The notes under the pieces: generated by a model
What the model saw: the letters and a program-made list of their open reading frames with translations, nothing else
What the model was told of the DNA's origin: nothing
The model's database searches: none
DNA from: Symbiodinium natans
Taxonomy: Eukaryota > Sar > Dinophyceae > Suessiales > Symbiodiniaceae
NCBI GenBank assembly: GCA_905221605.1
Contig: CAJNDS010000759.1
Location: 1 to 64,000, forward strand
Reading direction: 5' to 3'
DNA length: 64,000 nucleotides
Shown here: in pieces, positions 22,301-34,200 of the stretch
Numbering within the stretch: the stretch's first letter is position 1
How the letters are laid out: each line of letters opens with the position of its first letter
Position numbers and translations under genes: made by a program

Positions 22301-25300
22301 CGACACCGCCGTCACTTCGTCCATGCCGGTTTTGCTTCTCGACTTCATCCGGCTAAGCGTAGGCTCCATCACTCCAAGAAACATCGCGAATGGTCAAAAC
22401 GTCGCCAAAATGAAAAGAAGTGCGTGCAAGATGTTGGTGTCATGTGCACTGCTGCCCGCATGTCACGTTTACAGTGCATGGGTGTATGTGGCCTCGTCAG
22501 GTCCAGGTTTTTACCGATCAAGTGCTTTCTGCGTCATTGCCTCCATTTCTTGTCTTGGCCTTATGCAATGGGAAAGACCACGAAGCCCACCAAGACCTCC
22601 AAGAGTGCCGTCATCGCGAAGAAGGGCAAGATGCGTTTGGTTCAGACACGTGTAGCAGTGATGAAATCATTCGGGAAAAAATGCAGTGCCTTCTCGTGGA
22701 CAACGCAAGGAACAGATCAAGTGGAAGCGAACTCTCCCTGAACTTCTTGAAGCCTCGGATCATGGGATCATCCGGCTCTTGATTGCGGACAAGATACTTC
22801 CAAAGTGGGATGGCAAGCGATGCCCCTCTTGCTCGAAAGGAACCTTGTCAAAGCTGTTCGTCGAAAAGCGAACCGGACTTCTCAAGCATCGATGCAGTAG
22901 GAAGACATGTCAGCTGCACATGAACCCCCATCATCTACATCCTCTTTTCACAGAAGGGCACGGTGATCGGTCCAGGTCGCTACAGCTCCAGTCCGCGCTT
23001 CTACTTCTCAAGCTACACAAGGTTCCTCAGAGCACCATCCACTTGTTGCTCGACGTCAACCATAAGTGGATCGAGGACATGGAGTACAAGCTTTGTCGAA
23101 TCCGAAAAGATTTCGTCGAGCAGAAGGAGAAGCACATCCAAATGGGGGGACGGTAAAACCTGGAAGGACGTGGAAGCCGACGAGGCTACGTTCGACAAGC
23201 GGGACATCTCTAAAGACATGGAGTACAAGCACCTCATCAAGTCCCCAAAGGCCACAATGATGTGGGAGCAATGGGCGGGTGTAGTCCAGCGAGGCCGCCC
23301 TGAGACGTTGACCTTGTGCAAGCTCACGCCCAAGATCACGGTAAAGCGTGCCCCGGGCCCCGGAGCAATCCGAAAGGTCGAGTGGAAGACCATGGGTGCC
23401 AAGCTTTTGTCCGGTCGCAAGATTATCTTGCATACTGACTCAGCCAAAAGCTACAAGCTCAAGCTCGACGGGGTTCTTCATGATCGGGTGGTGCACTGCA
23501 AAAAGCAGGTCAAGGTCAATGGGAAGGCGCGTTGGGGGCAGCCCCACTATGTCCGCATCATCAAGCATAAGCTGCCCGGCACAAAGAACAAGACAATCAC
23601 AGTGAAGTCCGGCACCCAGGTCATAGACCGGTGTTGGAGATTCCTAAAGGAACGTGCGCATGTGAATCAGCACGCGAAAGCCGGTAGCTCCTTGCTGAGA
23701 GCCAAGCTGCGAAGCGCCCAGTATGAATACTGGAATCGCAGTAAGGACTTGTGGCTGGCATGCGGAGAGCTATGCTCCCATGTCATGAGAAAGTTCTTGT
23801 CGTAGGCTTCCTTCGTCCACAGGATATGGCGTCTCGGTAGTCCATATTCTCTATCCAATCCAGACCAACCGCGCTCGCAGGTAAAATTCACGCATCCGAC
23901 ATCGCAATAGTTCGACCACACACAATGCCATAAGATCTGAAAATGGCATCTGATTTTGCAATAGTTCAACCACACACAACGCCATAAGACCTGAAAATGT
24001 AATTCTTGGAAGTTAATCTCGTGGTCGTTCAACCATACACGACGCGGTAAAACCTTTAAAGGTAGATTCTCCAGGGGGGGGTAGCATATATATATATATA
24101 TATATTTCTACACATATACATAGACGTAAATAACTGAATAGATGCCCCAGACCTATGGTGCAATCCCAACTGGTGTCCAGTGGTCCTAGAGCAGTTTCTG
24201 GCTTCACGGAGGTTTTGGGCGCGTGCTGTGCTGTAGCTACTATTTGCTTAAGAACCCCTCCCCCCCCTCCCACCCCCCCCCCAAAAAAAAAAAAAAAAAA
24301 AACAAAAGAACACATGGAACATGTTCTTCCTTCTAAGGGCATGTAGGGACTACTAATTATCTTAGTTTGTTGGAGGGGGGGTTATTTTTAAGCAAATGGT
24401 AGTTTAGCGCTTGGGATTTGGCGCTTGGCGCTGTTTTGCGTTCTAGTCGCTAGGTGTATCTCGGTTGTATGTTGCTTTCGCAGTTCTACCTCCGAAGGAA
24501 CTCATACATAACTTACTGGTCCTTAGTAGGGAATGAGGAAATTAACCACCTTATATCCCCCCATATATACCCTTCAAGGGATTTTTAGTGTACCTACTTT
24601 CCCACATTCCGTACTAAGAAGAGCCACTAGCATGTGGGATTCGCTCCGGCACTTCTATAGCTGGTAATCCCTGAAACCGAAACATGGTTTGGGGTTTAGG
24701 GTTTCGGGGGTTTAGGGTTGATAGCCTAACATAAATCTAAATTCGAAACCCTAAACCCTCAAACCCCAATGGCATTGTGAAGGGGAGCTTTGGAAAGGAG
24801 CTTTTGGCATGCGGGGTTTGGGGATGGTTCGGGGTCTGAGAAGAAGGTCGGCTTGAATTGAAAGCTTCTTGCAATCCCGAGGCCTACGAAACATTGCAGG
24901 TTTTAGGGTTTTGGGATGAAGGTGCAGGGCTTCAGGGCGAGAACCGAGCCGGGGCAGTCGAGGAAGTAATCCTGGACCCCCTATATGGGGGGGTTTCCGA
25001 AGAGAGGGGTACCCTTTTGTGGGGTTCCTTTAAGGAGATTCTATTCTATTGCAGTTAGACCCGTTGTGGTAGCAGACGGGTTCGGTTGGAGCCGGTTGCT
25101 CGAAGTTAAGTAGGGGGGCTGCTCGAGCTTGGCTCCTGAGTAAACCCTAAAACCCTAAAACCTTAACACCCTAAACCCTAAATTTTGAACCCTCAACTAC
25201 GTTTTTTTCAGTGTATGGCATCATGATAGACTTATAAATTCTATTGGGGATGCAGGAGAAAGGCAGCAGCTTGTACTGCGGGTTGGAACCCCAAACCCTG

Positions 25301-28300
25301 AACCCAATGTCTTTCGAAGTAATCCTTCAGACTCGCTGTTGGGACTCAGGAGTGTAAGGGTTACGGGCCTTAGGTGTCAGGACTTAGGAGCTCTTTGGGG
25401 ATCAAGGTTCAGGAATCAAAACTTAGGGCTTAGGGTTTAGGACTTCAGAGACCTTAGAGTTAAGGGCTTTTGGGTTTGAAGTTTGGACATCACTACGCCC
25501 CCTAAACCGCCGCCGAGGCGTGTTCACAAGAAGCACGGCAAGCGTTTGTGTGAACAGTGCGCCGTTGAAGTGTGCTCCCAATGCAAGCGACCCATGACAA
25601 CAGGAGGCCTTGAGGGACAAGAAATCTGAGATTTTGTGCCCCTATTTAAACGTCCTGAAGCCTAATTACCTTAGATTAGGCTGCAGGGTTGTGTTCGGCC
25701 CCAGGGGTTCTCCTCGTTTTACAGCTAACTTCCCTCAACCCTAAACCCTAAACCCTAGACCCTAAGCTCTAAACCCTAAACCCTAAACCCTAAACCTTGG
25801 TTTCAGTTTTTTGTGTTAGGGGCGAGGGTAGGGTTGGCAGCAATCCTTGCAGACAAGCCAGTCTTGAGACAGATGCAGCCTTGACTGACCGAGTTTCGGT
25901 TTAGGGTTTAGGGTTTAGGGTTTAGGGTTTAGGGTTTAGGGTTTAGGGTTTAGGGTTTAGGGTTTAGGGTTTAGGGTTTAGGGTTTAGGGTTTAGGGTTT
26001 AGGGTTGTTTAGGCTTTCGGGTTTAGGGTTTAGGGCCGCTCATGCTAACAGTCCTTAATAGAGATTATAGTACACCTTATTATAGTCCCTATTACGGACT
26101 GTTAGTAAACGGGGGAACATCCCAAAAGTGAACCCGATGTACCCTGAAAGAAGGGAGATGTGCCATGGTTCTTGGCATTTGTTTCATTGTTTTGAGGGCC
26201 TATGGGTAGGTTACTCTAGGTATGACACAGGAGCCTTCAATGGTCAGCACTGGTGCAACGACTGCTTCGTGTGCAGCAGCTGCCAATGCAAGCTCGACGC
26301 AGCGTACACGTCGCGAGCTGCTGCAGCTGCAACATAGGCATAAATCCTCAACCCGGATTAACTCCTAAACCTCTAAACCCTCAACCCTCTTGGAAGCTCT
26401 TTTGACTTAGTAAGTCTACTAAACCCCCAGAAACCCCATTATACTCCACATAACCCACCTTACTAACCCTACTTACTAAGTCAAAAGGGCACCCAAGTAA
26501 GAGCCCAGTGTATAGGTCTTGCAAAAGGGAAGGATGGGACTCAGACTCTGGTTTAGGGTTTAGGGTTTAGGGTTTAGGGTTTAGGGTTTAGGGTTTAGGG
26601 TTTAGGGTTTAGGGTTTAGGGTTTAGGGTTTAGGGTTTAGGGTCTCCCGAAAAAGGCAGTCTTTATTGCTTTGGCTCAGGCGATTGGATGGGACACACCC
26701 TCCTTCGGCTGAACACGGGTTTAAGGGCTTCAGGGTTTTAGGGTATCCTAAGCCCTAAACCTTAAACCCTACACCCGAAACCTTGGCTAAACTTAACCAA
26801 ATCCCTTTAGGTCTTGCGGTTTTTTCGGTCTGGGGCAGTGGGACCCAGACTACTTACTCCCACCCTGAAGACCACCTGGCAGAAAAGGCCCAAATCGGAT
26901 GTTTGGACCTATTGTGGGTCGGGGTTTAGGGTTCAGGGTTCAGAATTCGGGGTTCAGGGTTCAGGGTTAAAAACCCTAAACCCTAAAAGCTGAACCCAAT
27001 AAAAAAAAAAAAACGGATATTGAACTCTCCAAGAAAGGACATGCCGAACCGGATCTTCTGCAAGGACTGCCTCTCCCATCGGTGCAGCCCGGACCGTTTC
27101 GGGTTTAGGGCTTCGGAGACCGGCTTAGGGAGTGCTTAGGGTTTAGGGATTCGGGTTTAGGGTTTAGGGTTCTTAGGGTTCTTAGGGTTCTTAGGGTTCT
27201 TAGGGTTCATAGGGTTCATAGGGTTCATAGGGTTCATAGGGTTCATAGGGTTCACAGGATTTTTTAGGGTTTAGGGTTTAGAACGTCTCGCCGCGCAGAC
27301 AGCGTAAGTAGTATGCGGAAATGGCGCCCCCCGAAACACCCGAAGTTTGGGTGGGGGAAGGGGGGGGGGGGAGGGGGGGAGGGGGGGGGGGGGAGGGGGG
27401 GGGGGAGGGGGAGGGAGGGGGGCATTGGTTTCTTTCTCCACTCCGCTGTGAGCTTTCACAGGCCACCCCGCCTTCAAACCATCGCCTTTTAGGGGGTAGG
27501 GCTGCCGCCCTCAATTCCCACCGTGTCCTTCACTTTTCAGGCGTTCCCACACAGACAGGATCCCAAAAACGTAGAGCTTTGACCGGAGCCCTAAACCCTA
27601 AACCCTCAACCCTAAACCCTAAACCCCGGGATTCGGGACGCGCGTAGCGATTGAGAGATCCGTCGCCAGCCGAGCTTCTGGCTCCGGAGTGCTCGAAGCT
27701 CACTGGGTTTAGGGCAATTTAAGGGTTTAGGGGTTTAGGGGTTTAGGGATTAGGGGTTTAGGGTTTAGGGCTTAGGGTTTACATTTTAGGGTTTTGGGTG
27801 TAGGGTTTAGGGTTTAGGGCTTAGGTGGGTTTAGGGGCTCCGACCTTCGGGCTTCCTTGCAGACTGAGGTAGCACTTGCCAGAAGGTCATCCAGGGCCGG
27901 TCTATGCAGCGTGGCCTGCAGTTGCTTGCACTTGGGGTTTAGGGTTGAGGGCTTAGGGCTTAGGGTTTAGGGTTTAGGGTTTAGGGTTTAGGGTTTAGGG
28001 CTTAGGGCTCAGGGTTTAGATGACCCCAAACCTCCTGACGAATTTCAGCGCCCGACCGCAAACGGAAGCTAGCAAGAGCACAAAAACACGACCAAACCCT
28101 ACAGCCCGAAACCCTAAGCCCAAATCCTCAGACGCGCCTGGGTCGAGGAATTTCGAGGGCCAGCACTACTGCCTGGAGCCACGGCGGCAATAGCACCAAG
28201 CCGGTGCCGGGTTCTTATGATATCATAAGACCAGCAGGCTTCAGTGTCAGGCCTCTTGGGTATTCAATTTGGGCCTTAGGACTCTTAGGGGTATTGCGGT

Positions 28301-31123
28301 TTGGGTGTTGGAGGCCTCAACCCCCAAGCCCTAGACCAAGGAGTTTCTGGTTGATCCCTAAGCTCTAAAGCCCTACAGCCCTAGGGTTTGCAGAGTGATT
28401 CAGGGTGCCGTAGTAAGGGGTAACCCTAAACTCTAAACCCTAAACCCTAAACCCCAAACCTACCAGGGGTGTTTTGGGCTCTTGGATGCATCTTATCTAG
28501 GGCAGAGTTTCAGGGTGGGGCACCTTCCCTCCATATACCCCCCTACTAGGACCCGGAGTAGGCCCTTATTAGGATTGGGGTTCCCTTAGAATCCCCTTAA
28601 AACGAATAAGGGCACCCTTTATATTCCTAGGTTACTCCTGGGTCTGGCTTTTGTCCTTCTCTGAGCGGGCTCCATAATGAGGATTATAGTATTTTCGGGT
28701 ATATTCAGGGTTCCCCACTTGGGGGAAATACCGGCTGGCTCAATTTCTCTAATTGCCCGCAAAGACCCTAAACCCTAAACCAAAAACCTAAACCCTAAGC
28801 CCGAAACCCTAAACCCTAAACCAAGTCGGGCCACTGAGGAGTGTTTCGTCTGCTGTCGCTGCGGTCTGAGCTTTCCAGATGGGCGGGTCTACAAGAAGGC
28901 CTGTCCTAGAAAGGCAAAGGGTTTAGGGTTTACGGTTTACGCATTAGGATTAGGGTTTAGGGTTTAGGGTTTAGGGTTTAGGGTTTAGGGTTCTTCCCTT
29001 ATTGGGGGTTATACGTAGGCCCTCCAAACTAAGAAAGGGTACCCTTTCTATTCCTCGGTTTCTGATGCAGCGGAAGGCCCAAACCCGAACCCGTGTAGTA
29101 GGGGCCCAAAAAGCCACATAAACATAAGGATCCTACTGTTGGGCAGAAGGGCCGGATTCCGAAAACCTTTCTTTAGGATCTTTATATGTTTATGTGTTTT
29201 TTTGGGGCCCGATGTGTGCAGGAGAGTGGCAAGGTGTGTAGTCGCTGCATCCACCGTCCCGTGGACGTTGCCGAGAGCCAGCAGCTACTTGCCGAGATCG
29301 GTTGAGGGTTTTGGGTTTAGGGTTGGTAATCAGGTAGCTTACAGTGGTAATCCTAAGCCCTAAACCCTAAACCTTGAACCTTAAACCCTATTATGGATAC
29401 CCCATAGTCAAGGAATATGAGCCTGCACAGTATCTGCAGCGTCCTCTCAAACCAGTGGAGGGCTCGATCTAGCCTGCCTAGAAACTTATACATGATACCT
29501 CAACAAAGTAACAGTGTGGCCTTAAATCATTGGCACGCTTCCTTTTTCCAGGCAGTAGATGCATGGTCCCTTCATATGGTCATAATATGGTCCCTTAACA
29601 TGGTCCCTTAATACGGTCCCTTACCTTCTTCAAAGGGCCCTTGGATTTTTGTAGGGCATACATCCCCATATAAGGGCCCATGCTAAATGACCATGTACTT
29701 GTAGCTACAGTCATTCCTCTGAGGGCTGATCCGGTAAAACATCCGCGCTCTTTGGGCTTACCCAGCTTGCCCATGGAAATACAAGCAAATTGCTTCTTCG
29801 TTTCTATCAGGCTCTTACCTGTCCTATGAAACCAGCAGACTGAAACCTCTTTTTTTTTAAAATTGTTGTTCGATGATCTTCTTCGGTCCATAGAACCTTA
29901 AGCCTAAACCCCTGAAACCCTAAACGACCTTAACTCCTCAACCTTTGTCTCGTCCCCTCTAGGCCTGCTAGGGTTTACTCTTCGTACTTCAGGGCTTTGA
30001 CCAAAACCGCCTCCTGACCTGCGATATGGGGTGGTTTGGCCTACTTGTCATCTGCCAGTTTCTGAGCTTGGCCGTCTAGGATTTAGGGAACTCTACACCC
30101 TAAACCCTACACCCTACACCCTAAACCCTAAACCCTTTGGGTTATCGGGTTGGAGGTGGCTCGTGATTCAAATTCAAACCTCTCCGACATGAGGCCACCA
30201 CCCGCTGTGGAGACCGACGTTCGTCGACGAGCCTTGGCGCGGCGTTGTATTGGGCCGGGAAGGCATATGGGGGTTTACGAAAATAGGGGTACCTTTGTGA
30301 TAAGGGGACCCAACTATTTGGGGGGGTTTATTTTTAGGGGTCCCCTGCTTTCGTAAACCCCCATATTCTCCAGCCTTGTGTGTACTGTTACGTGAATCTG
30401 CTTAAGAACTTCTTGCCATCACTTGGGGCGGGAAAGGTTCTTGCGCGTCGTTCCTGTCAAGCCCATATTCTTGTGCTCCACAGGCACCCGGAAAAAGGGT
30501 AAGACAGGTTTGTTGTTGCGTTTCGATCGGCTGAACAGGCTGTTGAAGACGGCCTGATCTCCCCAAAACTGCAAAATCAACACCTGACCATCACGCCATC
30601 CCCACTTTCGGGTTTTCCCTTAAGCCTCAAACCCTGGCCAAGGCCTCGTGGTGAAAGCGGCCAAAGACTCTGATACAGCTCCTTGGTTTAGGGTTTAAGG
30701 TGGCTTACTCATTCCTACAATCGACACTCTCCAGGAACTGCCAAATTGATCTCCAGGATGCGGAAAAGTCACCTGAAACGCTGGGAGCCCTGGGAAAAAT
30801 GTCTGTAGCATCTCTGAACTGTCGTGCTTCGGGGCCCCTCTAGGATTTTGTGGCCCAGCGTAACCCGTGCACCCTGTAATGCCGAGGCATGCAACGTGTT
30901 GACTGCGTAGATTCTGCTACCCTAAGTAGGGCCAGCGGGTAAGAAGAGTAAGGATCGATACGAAGGGCCCTCGGAAGAAAGATGCCCAAGCCCCCTAAAC
31001 CCCTAAGCCCCCAAGCCCCAAACCCGAAACCCTAAACCCTCAACCCACAACCCCAACACCCTACAAAAACCCCAGCACCCTAAACCCGAAAACCCATAAC
31101 CCCAACAACCTAAACCCTAAACC

Positions 31124-31211
<88 letters not shown>

Positions 31212-34200
31212 GGCCCACCACCATACAAAGGTCTGGCAATGGCAGGGCGGCTACCTTGAGCGTGGCCGGCACTGCGGTAAGCCGCTCTTCGTGCGCGACG
31301 GCGCAGACGGCCGCCTTTGCCGCAATTTAGGGCTTGGGGTTTAGGGTTTGGGGTTCAGGGTTTGGGGTTTGGGGCTTGGGGCCCGGGTTTAGGGATAGGG
31401 TTTAGGGTTAGAGGTTACTCTTGGAGCCAAGATCCCAACCAACGAAGTAGCCATGAGGGACTTCGGGGTTTGGGTCCAACAGCCCTAGATCCATGGGGCT
31501 TTGGTGCTTAGGACTGTGGGAGCTGCTTCGCCTCCACAAAGTCCTTATTGTTATGATGTTCTTTCTTCATATTATTATCATTTTTGTCATTACTACTATT
31601 GTTATTGTATATTGTTGTTATGATTTGTCCTGTTTGCCTGTTTGCCAAGGTGGTGTGGAATACTTCATGTACTACCACCCGGGATTTGCCAGGCCTGAGA
31701 TTGGCTGGCTGGCTCTTAGTAGGGAATGAGGGAATGAGGTACCCCATATCCCCCTGCATATACCCTTTAAGGGATTTCTTTGGGTACCTCATTCCCCCAT
31801 CCCTTGCCAAGAACCAGGGGGTTGCGTAAAGGTGGAAGGATCACACGCCTTCATCTGTCACCATCCTTACCAGCCCGATACTTAGGCGGAAGAATTGAAA
31901 TGTTTGGGCACTAATCCCCAGGAAACAGCTAAAGCTGTAATGTTGCTAGGGTTTCAACGTCCGTGTAGAGTTGCCAAGATTAGGGAACTGACCAGGCTTG
32001 ACCCTAAGGAGTTTAGGATTTGGGGTTTAAGGTTTAGGGAAACCCTCACATAGCTGTCCTGAAGCGGTGCTTACCACAGGAACCATAAGCCCTACTCTCC
32101 AAAAGCAACACGCATTTGGCGGCGCAACATATTATCACCCTGGGCCCTAAACTCCTGCGCTTTGGGCTTTGGGTTTGGAGCTTGAACTTGATGTTCTACA
32201 GTGCTAACCTTACTTCGAGGTTCATGGGTAACTAACCCTCAGTCCATCACCCTGCAACCTGAACCACGAAAGCCATGAACCCTCAACCCTCAACCCTCAT
32301 CCCTAACCCCAAACCCTAAACTTAAACCCTAAACCCTCAACCCTCAACCCTCAACCCTAAACCCTAAACCCTAAACTCTAAACCCTAAACCCTAAACCCT
32401 AAACCCTAAACCTCCCCCCCCCCTCCCCCCCAACATGAACAGGTGGTTTCTGGGCAAGAAGGTGTGTACCGAGCAGAGCGTTAGCTTCAGCTGCAAGCCG
32501 CTCCGGCTTGAAGGATGACGCTGGCGCCAGGGTTTAGGGTTTAGGGTTTAGGGTGTAGGGTTTAGGGTTTAGGGTTTAGGGTTTAGGGTTTAGGGTTTAG
32601 GGTTTAGGGTTTAGGGTTTAGGGTTTAGGGTTTAGGGTTTAGGGTTTAGGGAAACCCTACTGGGAGGTTCAGGTTCATGGTGCTTATGGCCCATTTCATA
32701 GGTGAGTTGTAACAGAACCTCCAAGCCTAAACCACAAACCGGATGTATTGAGGCTGTTGGTTTCAGCTTTTTGGGCGCATGGGTTTAGGGTTAAGGGTTA
32801 GTGGTTGGGGTTTAGGGTTTTTGGGTTTAGGCTTACGGTTATGGTTTAGAGTTTGCCAGGGATGGGGGTATGTTGGTTAATGTGTCAGGTTGACGCGCAG
32901 GGTCTGGGTTATAAGCTCGATTGATGGCTTTGCGTGAAAAGGTCTCGGACCTTCTCAGGTGGGTACGGGTAGCTTCCAAGTTCCTAAACCCTACAAACCC
33001 CAAACCCGAAACCCTAAACCCTGAACCCTGAACCCTAAACCCCAAACCCTAAGCATAGCTCATGGGCAGGCGTGCAGGTTGCTGAGGTGTGGTTCTTCGC
33101 CTGTCCGCTAGTGTTGGACAAGGTTAGGCATCAGCCCTAACCGCCCCAATTTCAGAGCTTAGTGTTTAGGGTTTAGGGATCAGGGTTCAGGGTTGAGGGG
33201 GTTCAAGGCTTACTTAGTGGCTGCGAAAGTGACTGTGGCCCTGGGTCGCAGCTTTGGGTACCTCAAGGGTACAAAGCCCCTAAACCCTAAACCCTAAACC
33301 CTAAACCCTAAACCCTAAAACTATGCAGTCCTAGCTCCCCTAAAGGAAGCTTCACCAGCAGGCCCACCCTCGAACCTGCTGCAAGTCCTTAATGCAGGGT
33401 GTAGGGTTTGGGGTTTAGGGTTTAGGGTCAGGGTTTAGGGTTTTGCTGTTGGGGGGGGGGGGGGGGGGGGGGGGGGAAGGTTTGGGGTCTAGGGTTTAGG
33501 CTCTAGGGTTTAGGGTTTAGGGTCTAGGGTTTGGGGTTTGGGGCTTAGGGGTTCAGGGTTTAGGGTTTAGGGTTTATGATCACAGGGTTTCGGTTCAAGG
33601 GTTTGCAAGGCTTCAAAGCTCCGGCTTCAGAAGGTCCATCGGTCAGATATCCCTAAACCCCCAAACCCCAAACTCGGAAGTCATGTACACCCGGTAAGCC
33701 ATTTCAACCCGGGACTCTTCACGCTGGCCCCTGAACCCAAAACCCGAACCCTAACCCTAAAAACCCTAGACCCGAAACCCTAAACCCTGAACCCTAAACC
33801 CTACACTAAAGTCACAGAGGTCCCTGGACGACGCCTCGTCCCCAGAGCTTTGTTCCTGGGAGCCGGATAGCATTCAGGCCTTTTTGGGCAAGCTCGGGGT
33901 TTGGAGTTTAGGGTTTGGGGTTTAGGGTTCAGGGTTTAGGGTGGGTGTTGGGTTTAGGGTTTTGGGTTTAGGGTTTAGGGTGTTGGGTTTAGTGCTTGGC
34001 TCCAGGGCTTGGCTTTTTTTTAAGGCTCTAGGTTTTAGGGTTCTTGGTAGCCCAGGCAGCTTGCAGTGTTGGGGGAAATCTGTGTAGATGCCTGTAGGAG
34101 CCTTTGAAGGTTTCCTTTTGGGAACCAGAGCTACTGAATCACCTACCCTAGGATCCCCAAGAGGTTTCGGGGCTCAAACTCCTGAGTTTAGGATTTAGGG

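Larger units (their letters stand above)
19086..24085 (+). mobile_element. 5.0-kb DNA transposon with helicase-like and DDE transposase ORFs
   Basis: Terminal inverted repeats are GGTAC9TGGAGAATCTACCT at 19086-19112 and, in complement, GCTAC8TGGAGAATCTACCT at 24060-24085. Both flanks begin with ATATATAT, compatible with an 8-bp target duplication but ambiguous because the site is a TA microsatellite. Contents in order: three iterons, ORF1 (Ser-rich), three iterons, ORF2 (SF3-helicase-like), and an IS1595/Merlin-like transposase split by frameshifts. An 8-bp duplication and this transposase type fit the Merlin superfamily as I know it. The copy is probably dead because the transposase frame is broken. 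Confidence 0.88.
29707..31230. other. Unresolved stretch between LIM and calpain parts
   Basis: Short telomeric runs, MITE C2 and unique islands. Islands at 30160-30262 and 30640-30690 (frame GLVVKAAKDSDTAPW) could be exons linking the two halves, but no join is compelling. An array of CCCTCAA lies at 31128-31210. Confidence 0.4.

Noticed and set aside
25050..25135. CGAAGTTAAGTAGGG resembling an internal part of 5S rRNA
   Set aside because: The match is short and the rest of the region does not fold like 5S rRNA.
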